Shown: piece after piece, positions 1 through 7,870 of the stretch
How the letters are laid out: every line of letters begins with the position of its first letter
Position numbering within the stretch: position 1 is the first letter of the stretch
Source of the DNA: Hemicentrotus pulcherrimus
Taxonomy: Eukaryota; Echinodermata; Echinoidea; Camarodonta; Strongylocentrotidae
Length of the DNA stretch: 11,143 nt
Assembly: GCA_003118195.1 (NCBI GenBank)
Contig: BEXV01006411.1
Location: 1 to 11,143, forward strand
Reading direction: 5' to 3'
Notes under the pieces: generated by a model
Databases searched by the model: none
Told to the model about the DNA's origin: nothing
Seen by the model: the letters and a program-made list of their open reading frames with translations, nothing else
Made by a program: the position numbers and the translations under genes

Positions 1-185
1 TCTTTCTTTCTTTCTTTTTCTCTCACTTCACTCCATTACCCCATCTTTGTCTGCTTTTCTCACTTTGCTATCTTTTATTATTATGTTGTTGGGTGGGGTC
101 TTCTTCTTCTCAACACTCGTAACAGAAAAAAGGAAACTAAAACTATATCGACCATTTTGCCCACATTTATTTTGTTATAACTTAC
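1..185 (-). other. Intron sequence at left edge
   Basis: Sequence downstream (minus strand) of the GTAAGT donor at 185. It contains an imperfect TTTC/pyrimidine stretch at 1-60 and TTC repeats around 100-110. No further exon is recognisable before the window ends. Confidence 0.5.
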
Positions 186-342
186 CTGGGCACAAGCTCG
201 TCTAAACTCGCCAATGTCGATATTATCGTTTCCATCTAGGTTATTGTCGTTGAGAACCTTAACAAAACGAGTCATGGCGTCCGTTTTAATTCGATGCTTC
301 CTCAGTTCCATCTCATGTTGCTTCATAAATGTTTGATGTGCT
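186..342 (-). CDS. C-terminal exon with EF-hand-like loop
   Basis: The exon is bounded by a strong acceptor (tttatttcgttgcttccctatgctcag, AG at 344-343) and a consensus donor CAG|GTAAGT (186/185). In the open frame it reads AHQTFMKQHEMELRKHRIK, then TDAMTRFVKVLNDNNLDGND and NIDIGEFRRACAQ. The first part is a charged, probably helical stretch. The second part looks like an EF-hand: helix MTRFVKVL, a loop that aligns as N-L-D-G-N-D-N-I-D-I-G-E with Ile at position 8 and Glu at position 12, and helix EFRRACAQ. Asn replaces the usual Asp at position 1 and Asp replaces Gly at position 6, so calcium affinity is unclear. I assign it to the phospholipase gene because the strand matches and no start or stop intervenes; it could instead belong to a neighbouring gene. 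The gene continues past the left edge. Confidence 0.6.
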
Positions 343-3300
343 CTGAGCATAGGGAAGCAACGAAATAAAAATGAATATCAAGATGACAGCATCGCTGTAT
401 AAGGGTTTGGGGTACCGCCTTTGTGTTGCTATTAAAAAAATTTATTTGTTTAATATTATTTGTATTATTGCCCGTCCGCCCCCTTCTCCCATTCAAAGAG
501 TTCTCGTTCCGCCCTTTAAACAAAAAATGCCTTCATGTCCTTTGACCAATAGGCCTTTTAATAAAACAAGCATTTTTCTAATAATAATGCTAATTGTGGG
601 TTCTTGTATAGCGCTTATGTCTGTCACATGTGACACTCCTGGCGCTCCCGATTACTATTCTGGCTTTAGCACGGCTGCCATTACGGCACTCTAGCATTTC
701 AAGGAATTAATTCCTGCCATGTACCCATTTACATCACCTGGGTTGAGTGTGGCAAATGTATATCAATGTCTTGTCAAAGGACATTAGTGATGCGGCGGAA
801 CTCGAATCGCGGACCATGCCATCCACAGTCCGGTGACATAATTATCCACTCGACCACGACACCACTAGACAAGTTATCTTCTGAATCTATTCTTGCGGAA
901 TTATAGCATTAAATCTACATGTTTGTTTTACAATACATCGGCTCAAAACGAAAACAGAGGAGAGTGGAGACGAAGGATTCGGGCAACCAACCCCTGTTAA
1001 AAGAAATCGGTCCATGGAATAGTAGTTGATGTGTACAATATATGGACGTGGATGAGTATAATAATTAAAGCTTGATGATGAATGTATATCAACCAAATAG
1101 AAACGAATACCGTTCGTAAGACAAACTCCTTATATTATTAAACTGTTGATAACTTAAACATATTTTACACATATAGCATATTTTATTTGGATCGTGCCAA
1201 TTATGCTATTGACGTTTCACTAAACTGCGCCCGTGAGATCTTGCAAAAAATATTAATGTTATAAAGATCAGGGCTCCGTCTTATAAAGAGTTGACATTAC
1301 TCGCAACTTATTTGCAATTATTATTTGCGATTAATATCAATCGCAACTATTTACATAAGACATAGGAGACCGCAAACTTGCAAATGATTTGTGGACTTGC
1401 GATTGATTTGGATCAATCGTAACTTTTTAATAAGACGGGGCCCTAGTGGAGTTTCGCAAAGATCGTAATAAGTCGATCTAAACTGTGAATTGGACTTAAA
1501 CATTATGGAGAGCCATTCGTAGCCTTTAAATAAGATATATTCAAAAGCAAAATGTTAGTATTTTAGATTTTTCATAAATTCCACATCAAGAACATGAAAT
1601 CTCCTTGATACTAGAACTATGCATGATTTTAATCAACGTTTTATGCCTTTTAAAATAACTTTTACAAAACAATTTGAAAGATGCTAACCGCTTTCCATAA
1701 TTGTTAAGTCCAACTTAAAGATAAGGATTAGGACCTTTGTGAAACATCCCCTCAGGACTATCATAAGAGTATGTTTTGTTCTATAATATTCTTGATTATT
1801 TTCATTCAATACATATGTAAATCATACAAACTTCATTTTGAATTAGAATACATAACATAATAAAACAAAGTACAAAAACAAAGTGCAATCAAATTAATTA
1901 TATATTGAATGAATATTATCGTTTAACCTTCAACCTCACCACCCTCCCCCTTCAATTCCCGCCCCAACCCAAAGAGCATTATAAGAGGATAGCCGGTTAC
2001 CTTGATAGTCGAGTGTTTGGTATCGGAGAAGGAGATGGAAGCAGAGCTGGGTTTGTCGCCAGGACATGCTGGTCGTGATCGCTGAACTATAGATAATAAA
2101 ACGATGAATTTTAATCTTAAATTTTTTTCTCATCCCAAACCACATCCTAGGAATTACGAAAAACGATTGAATTCCACTTATCAATTTCATTCTTCCAAGT
2201 TGAATAAATAAAAATTGTACAGGCTTTTTATTTTTACAAGAAATATTAATACTTGTTTTAAATAAAAACATGTAAAGATTTCATTGATTTAACTTGAACT
2301 AATAAAATTGAATTGAATTAAATTTAGGTGGAATTCAATCATAAACGAGGAATCCATATGCTTCTCCCAAGTCAAGTGGCGTGCAATTGATTACTGCAGA
2401 GCTTAATGCACAATGAGAAAAATTGGCACTGCCATACATTGTAATCGTTTCAAAGATAAGATTCGACATTCTCTTTGTGCATACATCAGATACAAGAGCT
2501 TATATCGTGTAAAAAAAAATATTATGGATACAGTTAAGCACCCTCAATTATTCTCATTAATAGAAATGAAAAAAAAAGAGTTGCCTATACACCAGCTATT
2601 CACACCCACGCACACACATTTGAAAAAGAAGAACATGTTGACCTATAGTCTTCAGGGTCCCATCGCAAAACCGACTCCAAATTGATTTCAAATTGATTGC
2701 TGGTTTTGGGCCATCATGGTCTATCTGTCGGTCTTGGTGGTGTGAATGGTGTGTATTAGTTTTAAAGTCTCATTTTACAGTAGAATAACAAGTGCTTTAT
2801 TTTGTTCTTTCTTTGATTTTGCTTTATCTAAGATAAAAATATGAATAATGTTCATTAATTCAATTCAACGACAGCAAACAAACAAACAGAGCGAACTAAA
2901 ATAAGAACGTAACGAAATGAGTCTAAAAGAAGTGGTATTGACTGACCAGAATAAAACCAAGGGTCTTTTCGTTGAAGGTTCCAAATCGGACTTTCTTGGT
3001 GAGGAGTTTACCAACGTCGTTCAGGGGTTGTAACCTTCGCAGGAAACTATCCTCTGGTTGCATTGACAACCACCACCCTGGTGATAGAACAAGAACAGTA
3101 TGATGAAATGGTAAAACATGATTGTGTTGTCACTTGCAGGAACAGCGACTTCCTCAAGAATCCAATGCACTTGGCTTCGTAAAGGGGTGATAACAAGAAA
3201 GAGAAGGACAAGAAAAACAATAGGAACACGAACAACATTCAAGAAGAACAAGAAGAACAAGAAGAAGACTGACTTACCATCAAAACAGTGAACAGGGTAG

Positions 3301-6300
3301 TTACAAAGCACACCTCCATCAACATACACATCTGTGCGGTCAATGTACTTCCACTGGAAAGGGAAGAATACACCTGTTTGGAGGAGGTGGACAAAATGGA
3401 AGAGGTTGACCAGGTTTCACTTATGAAATTGTACCTGCTCCTTTTACGGTTGGAACAAATTGAAAAATAGGTGAGCTATGAATTACTGAAACATTGTATG
3501 ATATTTCCAGACATGTCAACATAATTCCAATTAAAACTACAACAAATTCCTGAAGCTTATCAGCATGATAACCATGATTACAGCACTGAATATAAAAAAA
3601 AGTGAATCTATTTCTTCTTTCTATTTCATACTCATGATAATATGTGCATTAGGGTTATTAAGTCTAATTTCATAATTTATTAATGCCAAAGTCAGTTGTA
3701 ATTTCTTTCAATGCCAGAAAGGACATGTAAATAAATGAAAAAGAGTTAATTTTATCCAAACATTAGTAGTCATCTTATTCACGAACGCCCCCTCCAACAC
3801 ACACAGACGCACGTACACGCACACCCATACTCATATATTTTCCCATTGTCTACCTTCCCTCCCTCTCGCCCAATCTCCCTCTTTCCTCATGATTCCTCTT
3901 TTACATTTCGTTTAATTTATCCCATCTACCCTCACCCTCTTTTTTTCCTTTCTCCCCGTCATTTTGTTCTAGTTCACCTGGTATGGCCATGGACATCCTC
4001 ACCGCGGCTCTAATCGGTAAAAGGGGTGTGGTCTTCACGTGGCAATACTCCTCCATCTTCAAGCTCAGATTGGTGACCACCACACACAGTTCCTTGCCCG
4101 TAGCCTCGTAGAGATCTCGAAAGGTAGCATCCGGGTTACCCAGCTTCTCTTCCACCACCTCACCCATCCAGCGATAGAAAGATCTACCAGGATGCCATCC
4201 AAGATGACGTAGGAAGTTGGGCACCATGCTGCAAGGGCCACATCTAGCATCTTCCAAAAAAATAAAGTGGTTACAATTTTTTTTATTACAAAGATGTGAT
4301 CATGATTTTTCATCTCATTCCCAAATTTTACTTTTTAACTTCCTTCTCTTCTTTTAAATTGTCCAGGCTTTTTTTATCCTTCACTTCTGCCTTCTACTCT
4401 GTCCTCTAATCTTTCTCCTAGGTATATTTTCCTTCTTGGTCCTTTATTCCTTCTTAGTCGTCATCTTCTCCTTCTTCTCCTTCCTCTTCTACTTCTTTTT
4501 CTCCTTCTTCTTCATGTTATTGATGTGATAAAAAAAAAAATCTTCTTCTTTTCTACCTTGTCGTTTCTTCTCTGTCCGTCATCTTTGTTATTCATTGGAC
4601 CTCTTATTCTTCTTAAATCTTGTTTTGTTTTGTTACGTTATTATTTCTTCTTCGACATCTACTTCATAATTATGATTTCTCTTCTTTGTTCATCTGAATA
4701 TATATTTTCAAATTATCTTTTTCTTTTACATTGATGGGGTTAAAATGCCCAAACTGGTTATCAAACTCGATAATATTTCGAACTATTTTGAGAGTTCTGT
4801 AATATATTTTGTAAATGACACACTTTATAAATTTAAAACAACGTTGCATAGGGCCAGTGGAAATGACAATAAAGATCACAGAACTTATTTTTTTTTCCAA
4901 AGACTTTGATCTTTAAAGCTGATTATTCATAATTGCGAGTAAAACGCCTGTGTGATTTCTCCAGCTAATGATAAGTATTGATTGTATTGTTTGTATTGGT
5001 AACAATTTTTATTTTGAGATGTTACTAAACTATCCCATCCAGCCTACTTTTCTCATACTCACTAGCATCTGATCGTTGTTATAATGAATGTGTACGGATG
5101 TAATAATATTGTCTAAGAAAACTTAAGAAAAAAAGGAAAATATGCTCTAATTGATAGGTGCGATGGCTCAGTGGTAGATTAGTGGTCTCGTAACCGGGAG
5201 ACACCGGGTTCGAATCCAAGACAATGTACTAGTGCTCTTTGGTCAGGTATTAATCCTCGTTACCAAGTCGCTCAGAGAGTATGCAAAGCTGTCAGTCGCT
5301 TGGTTGTTTACTTACAAGCATAATGCTTTCTTAGCAGTCAGGTACAATGATTATCATCATCAAACATCAAACCAAAGTAAGATACAGGGGGGAGATAGTT
5401 CACCTAGTGCATCGTTAAAGAAAGGTCCATGTTTCATGACATCAAGGAACTTCTCCGAAGTGTGCCCTACAGCTAGCAAGGCGGCAGTGATGGACCCCAC
5501 GCTAGCCCCTCCAAAACGACGCAACTTTCCAAGGTGCCCAAGACGCTCCAGCTCCTTCATGAAGAAAAAGGGAAAACGAGATTGACAATAAACAAAAAAT
5601 ATGGAATGAAACTTACAAAACACTATTTAAAAAAGATAAAATATTAAATCCGAAAATCGTATTGACGATAAAAGTAAGTATACTTAATGAATGCTAAATT
5701 AAAAGATATATAGGTATGGCAACGTCTGAAGCCTTTATAGGCTTATATTGCCAAACCTCTGTGTGCTTCTCCGTGCAGTATTACTGTAAATTTGTTATGA
5801 TTGTAACTGCCTTTTAAATGCCTACTGCTATTGTTATTGTTTAATCTCATGTTGATCATACCATGTAAGGTAATGAACCATGCAGAAATGATTGAACGAA
5901 AATGTGCGTACATGAGAAATTAGAGCGGGAAAGCTGGAAAGGTGCGAGTGTGAGTGACAGGGAATGGAAGGAGAAAGAAATGATGAAAGAGAGAGGTGGA
6001 TAGACAAAAAGAGAGGTTAACAAACAGACAGAGAGAGAAAGAGATAAAAAAAGGAGAGAGAAAAGAAAAAAAAGAGAAAAAAAAAAAAAGAGAGAGAGAG
6101 GAAGAGAAAAAAGGAGGGAGGAGGGCAAAGAGAGAGGAAAAATAAGAAGAGGAAGGGAGGAGATATGACTCATATTTGGCTCAAGTAGCCATGACTGTAT
6201 AGTGACGGAGATTCTTTTGTTTTTGTTTGAAGACACAATTTGCAACATGCTGCCAAGTTTGCCATCGTGATACAGGTACCCTGTATTCGAACGAACCGAT

Positions 6301-7588
6301 GATATACCCTGTGAATTGATCGGCCGAAGTGTGATGGATCGCTATCCCAAAAAAGTATAAGGTTGCATAATATATCAGATTTCACTGTTCTTTGCATACA
6401 CAAGACCCTCTCCTTGCGTGCCTAATTATTATTCTTCGCATAATGTATTTGCTTTGATGTGCTAATTCTATGTTCACCACAACAAATGGAACCACAAAAA
6501 TGTTTAAAGAGATAATGCGATATCTTATAAAATAAATTATTTAGAAAGTAAGGAAGACAACAACAAAATCTTCAGCAACAATCGTTCAACCACTGGTATG
6601 CATACAAGATGACGTATCATGTGCCAAACAATATCGGTTTTGTTTGTCAATGCTTTAATTTGAGTTCATTCAATTTATCGCTTTCGCTCTGTTGAAAGCA
6701 TCAAGGTGATGAAATAACTTCCTAAGTAGGCTCTAATCCGTTAGGACGAAGTAGGTAGTTTTGTTTTCTTTAGAATTGAGAAGCATAGTGCAAAGAAAAT
6801 CAGCAAAGTTATCAATGATCACATTTGCTTTGAACACGAAAGTAACTGCTTTTTAATTAAAAAAATCAACCTAACGCAATATCAATCTTAAATTTTCCGT
6901 TAATCGTAAATCTTATTATATAGTCTTGTCAAGTATTTATTCTCTTCGTGTTTATATCAGTGGGTATACAAACAATTAATAATAATAATCTATAGTATGA
7001 TATGTATGCATTTAAACTTTGTGTGACTTACTTTGTATTTGTAACATTTAATTTGTACAGGGACTCTCAGGAAAACAGTTTTAATACTGAAAGAGTTACC
7101 CTGTTTAAATTAAACGAATAAATAAATTTATGAAATTAAAAAATATATATATATTTCAATCGTTTGGACACGCAGAGACACAAACAACAAAGAAACATGG
7201 AAACAAAGGCAACATAGGGGTACAACGTGAGGGCTAGGAAATGGAAACTGCAGAGGATATTTAATCATTTTTATTCTAATATAATGAAACTCACCATAAT
7301 AGCCCCAATGTAAGCCGTTCCCTGACTTCCACCGCCTTCAAACACCACATTCTCGTACGGGAACTCGACGTCAGCCAGAAAGTTCAAAGCACTCCCCATC
7401 ATGTCCGACGAGATCGAAGACGACTTCGGCTGGCAGTCAAGCGCATCCTCACCGTAATCAATGACATCGGGTAACTTGCTATACGATTTTCGAAGTCGGC
7501 ACTCGGCATCGTTAAAGCTGCAATGACTGGAGCGTCGACTGCCTCGACGTTGCTTAGGTAAAGGTAGAAATGATTCCGCAGCTCCCAT
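186..7588 (-). CDS. Patatin-like phospholipase gene, multi-exon, 3' end outside the window
   Basis: This is a split gene read from high to low coordinates. Exons at 7588-7295, 5554-5404, 4250-3978, 3373-3278 and 3077-2947 join with consistent phases (0, 1, 1, 1, ending 0) into 315 codons with no stop. GT donors and AG acceptors are present at every junction. The product contains the patatin signature: GGGSQG (85-90) for the oxyanion hole, GASVG with nucleophile Ser116, and DGG with Asp258 completing the Ser-Asp dyad. Patatin-family enzymes are serine lipid acyl hydrolases that release fatty acids from phospholipids or acylglycerols. A further exon at about 342-186 adds an EF-hand-like C-terminal segment, and its donor shows the gene continues beyond position 1. 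The span is one locus; linking exon to the last exon is uncertain. The protein resembles patatin proteins of marine invertebrates and bacteria more than the classic vertebrate PNPLA2 group; that placement is my impression, not a search result. Confidence 0.85.
578..868 (-). repeat. tRNA-derived SINE, near full length
   Basis: Read on the minus strand, this has a tRNA-like head with an A box TGGTCGAGTGG (plus 846-856) and a B box GATTCGAGTTC (plus 798-808). A body of about 200 bp follows, ending in AGCGCTATACAAGAACCCA and a short ATTATTATTA tail. The paired acceptor stem of a true tRNA is absent, so it is a SINE and not a tRNA gene. A 31-base block (755-785) is identical to 8198-8228, and gggttcttgtatagcgct (598-615) is identical to 8470-8487, which shows a dispersed family. 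It lies in the intron upstream of the EF-hand exon, in the same orientation as the gene. The AGCGCTATA...(ATT)n end resembles SINE tails common in marine invertebrates; I cannot name the family for certain. Confidence 0.82.
1270..1444. mobile_element. MITE-like element with terminal inverted repeats
   Basis: The left end reads AGGGCTCCGTCTTATAAAGA and the right end, in reverse complement, reads AGGGCCCCGTCTTATTAAAA, so the termini match over about 25 bp with few differences. The interior repeats variants of TCAATCGCAA and TTGCGATTGAT in both orientations, making much of it self-complementary. No coding capacity is present, so it is a non-autonomous DNA element of about 175 bp. I see no clear target-site duplication, and the superfamily is not identified. 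Confidence 0.78.
1447..1752. mobile_element. Second inverted-repeat (MITE-like) element abutting the first
   Basis: The left arm starts around GTTTCGCAAAGATC (1451) and contains TGGACTTAAACATTATGGAG (1491-1510). The right arm, in reverse complement, reads GTTTCACAAAGGTCCTAATC and then TTGGACTTAACAATTATGGA. The arms are roughly 70 bp with scattered differences and gaps, around an AT-rich centre of about 150 bp. There is no open reading frame of note. Its left end directly follows the right end of the element at 1270-1444, so one may have inserted at the edge of the other. Confidence 0.65.
2001..2081 (-). CDS. Candidate exon between the patatin core and the EF-hand exon
   Basis: This is a phase-0 stretch of 27 codons without a stop, between an acceptor ctatagttcag (AG at 2083-2082) and a donor ATCAAG|GTAACC (2001/2000). 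It would continue exon 5 (phase 0) as RSRPACPGDKPSSASISFSD followed by TKHSTIK, a Ser/Pro/Lys-rich linker with no recognised domain. The GC-richer composition stands out from the surrounding AT-rich intron. The problem is phase: it ends in phase 0, whereas the best acceptor of the next visible exon needs an incoming phase 2 (or 1 if a nearby AG is used). Either another exon lies between them or a downstream donor is used, for example G|GTGAGG near 1940, which gives phase 1. Treat as tentative. Confidence 0.35.
2140..2370. repeat. Inverted repeat around 2165/2328, possible small MITE
   Basis: GATTGAATTCCAC at 2165-2177 is perfectly inverted at 2328-2340. Weaker complementarity extends outward over roughly 25-30 further bases on each side. 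The AT-rich interior has no coding signal. It could be a degraded MITE; the outer boundaries are approximate. Confidence 0.45.
2947..3077 (-). CDS. Exon 5: end of patatin domain
   Basis: The exon encodes the rest of Gly272 through Leu315. The acceptor is tcttgttctatcaccag|GG (AG at 3079-3078). Across the junction the protein reads FDGWWLSMQPEDSFLRRLQP and continues LNDVGKLLTKKVRFGTFNEK and TLGFIL. The donor is TTCTG|GTCAGT (2947/2946), phase 0. The frame reaches a TAG soon after (QYHFF then stop), so an alternative short isoform ending there is formally possible. The large amount of downstream coding-like material makes splicing the better reading. The segment is the typical C-terminal edge of a patatin core, where the enzyme domain ends. 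Confidence 0.83.
3278..3373 (-). CDS. Exon 4: catalytic-aspartate exon (DGG)
   Basis: The exon encodes the rest of Gly240 through one base of codon 272. The acceptor is cctccaaacag|GTG (AG at 3375-3374). The sequence reads VFFPFQWKYIDRTDVYVDGG and then VLCNYPVHCFDG. DGG with Asp258 is the second catalytic residue of the patatin Ser-Asp dyad, and the following N-Y-P-V is the usual continuation. The donor is GATG|GTAAGT (3278/3277), a strong consensus, phase 1. The 96-nt length keeps the phase (2 + 93 + 1). It is separated from exon 5 by an intron of only 200 nt. Confidence 0.88.
3374..3977 (-). other. Intron between exons 3 and 4
   Basis: This 604-nt intron runs from GTGAAC to CAAACAG on the minus strand. 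It contains a CA-rich then CT-rich stretch on the plus strand at about 3790-3890 (CACACAGACGCACGTACACG and neighbours). No other feature is visible. Confidence 0.75.
3978..4250 (-). CDS. Exon 3: middle of patatin domain
   Basis: The exon encodes the rest of codon 149 (Asp) through one base of codon 240. The acceptor is a T-rich run ending tttttttggaag (AG at 4252-4251). The protein reads DARCGPCSMVPNFLRHLGWH and continues PGRSFYRWMGEVVEEKLGNP. The middle holds TFRDLYEATGKELCVVVTNL, matching the patatin strand in which 'T(F)xDLyxxTGkxLxvvatnl' is common. It ends RAAVRMSMAIPG, the conserved segment where patatins have 'A(v/l)R(m/a)S(m/a)(s)iP'. The donor is CCAG|GTGAAC (3978/3977), phase 1. This exon carries no catalytic residue but strongly supports the family call. 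Confidence 0.88.
4251..5403 (-). other. Intron between exons 2 and 3
   Basis: This 1153-nt intron contains a pyrimidine-rich, CTT-repeat-like region on the plus strand at about 4330-4735, and a SINE at 5157-5371. The rest (about 4740-5155) is AT-rich with nothing recognisable. Confidence 0.75.
5157..5371 (+). repeat. tRNA-derived SINE, different family, antisense to the gene
   Basis: The head carries an A box TGGCTCAGTGG (5164-5174) and a B box GGTTCGAATCC (5207-5217) with tRNA spacing, and an anticodon-arm-like GTCTC/GAGAC stem. The expected acceptor stem does not pair (GGTGCGA against AAGACAATG), so this is not a functional tRNA gene. The body (about 5240-5345), with CCTCGTTACCAAGTCGCTCA and CTTTCTTAGCAGTCAGGTAC, looks like a conserved SINE core. 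It ends in a weak GATTATCATCATCAAACATC tail. No clear target-site duplication was found. It lies just inside the intron next to the donor of exon 2. Confidence 0.75.
5404..5554 (-). CDS. Exon 2: nucleophile-serine exon of patatin domain
   Basis: The exon encodes residues 99-148 plus one base of codon 149. It starts after a pyrimidine-rich acceptor ending in cttcatgaag (AG at 5556-5555). Joining YIGAIM to ELERLGHLGKLRRFGGASVG gives the expected spacing from oxyanion loop to nucleophile elbow. Ser116 lies in GASVG, the GxSxG lipase motif, followed by the helix SITAALLAVGHTSEKFLDVM. The exon ends FFNDAL at the donor CTAG|GTGAAC (5404/5403), phase 1. The frame remains open into the intron, so the end is set by the donor and by phase agreement with the next exon. 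A SINE in the intron ends only about 30-60 bp beyond this donor. Confidence 0.88.
5717..5753. repeat. Small two-stem inverted repeat
   Basis: TGGCAA (5717-5722) pairs with TTGCCA (5748-5753), and AAGCCT (5729-5734) pairs with AGGCTT (5739-5744) around a TTAT loop. It is intronic and may be a relic of a palindromic repeat. Confidence 0.4.
5935..6165 (+). repeat. Purine-rich (GA) tract
   Basis: About 230 nt of almost only A and G on the plus strand, with an uninterrupted purine run at 6046-6125 containing GAGAGA and poly-A blocks. On the gene's coding strand it is a polypyrimidine tract inside the first large intron. Such runs can adopt triplex (H-DNA) structure; that is a known property of the sequence class, not something shown here. 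Confidence 0.85.
7295..7588 (-). CDS. Exon 1 (coding): N-terminus and oxyanion loop of patatin domain
   Basis: The exon encodes residues 1-98. I chose the ATG at 7588-7586 because its context is accATGG (A at -3, G at +4) and it opens with MGAAES, which fits the N-myristoylation pattern (Gly2, small residue 3, Ser6). A basic, serine-rich stretch follows (KQRRGSRRSS, residues 12-21), then a variable acidic and serine-rich linker. The patatin domain begins near residue 77 with PYENVVFEGGGSQG, where GGGSQG (85-90) is the oxyanion loop, and runs to YIGAIM. The donor is ATG|GTGAGT at 7295/7294, phase 0. The same frame stays open upstream to a TGA at 7711-7709, so an upstream exon or a longer N-terminus is possible. 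The Gln in GGGSQG replaces the usual Lys or Arg. Confidence 0.88.
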
Positions 7589-7870
7589 GGTCTCGTTAGA
7601 AGCGTTTGACTCGGGTTGGTAACTGAAGGGCTTAAAACAAATGGCGTTGAGCGAATATCTGATACCCTCGATATTCACTACCAAGTCCGTGGGATAGCCA
7701 GGTTCCAGTCATAAGGGAGCTGTATTGTGAAGGCCTACCGGAACAAAATAGGGATGGAGCGGGGTGACATAATCTTCTTAATAATAAGAAGAAAAATAGG
7801 AATATAATCGAAGAATAAGAATGGCAATGATAACAATACTAACAATAATAGTAATAGTGAAGAAAACGAA
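7589..7870 (-). other. Sequence upstream of the first coding exon (5' UTR or upstream exon)
   Basis: The frame of exon 1 stays open from the chosen ATG back to a TGA at 7711-7709, without another ATG. A possible acceptor, ccttcacaatacag at about 7734-7721, would place a spliced 5' UTR here. An out-of-frame ATG at 7712-7710 would then sit in that leader. No TATA box or initiator could be assigned with confidence. Confidence 0.35.

Larger units (their letters stand above)
5555..7294 (-). other. Large intron between exons 1 and 2
   Basis: This 1740-nt intron starts GTGAGT (7294) and ends in a pyrimidine-rich acceptor at 5555. It holds a small hairpin at 5717-5753, a purine-rich tract at about 5935-6165, and an (AT)n stretch near 7142-7156. 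About 6170-7140 is AT-rich single-copy-looking sequence in which I see no gene. Confidence 0.75.

Noticed and set aside
787..868. Possible tRNA gene on the minus strand
   Set aside because: It is the head of a SINE with a matching dispersed copy at 7871-8275, and no proper acceptor stem is seen.
887..1096. Minus-strand frame with a good-looking acceptor (ttcttttaacag)
   Set aside because: No matching donor or phase was found to connect it to the neighbouring exons, and no motif is seen.
2340..2490. Minus-strand frame ending CTPLDLGEAYGFLVYD, which looks protein-like
   Set aside because: It is about 48 codons long, lacks a convincing donor, does not join exon 5 in phase, and overlaps an inverted-repeat element.
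2641..2697. Minus-strand stretch FEINLESVLRWDPEDYR as a possible exon
   Set aside because: It needs an incoming phase that exon 5 does not provide, and its donor is weak.
5157..5230. Possible functional tRNA gene on the plus strand
   Set aside because: A and B boxes are present, but the acceptor stem does not pair and a SINE body follows directly.
5856..6248. Long Leu/Ser/Phe-rich minus-strand frame resembling a membrane protein
   Set aside because: It is produced by the polypurine tract and contains no gene-like ends or splice signals.
6700..6765. Partly self-complementary AAGTAGG/CCTAA repeats
   Set aside because: The matches are short and irregular and do not form a clear inverted or direct repeat.
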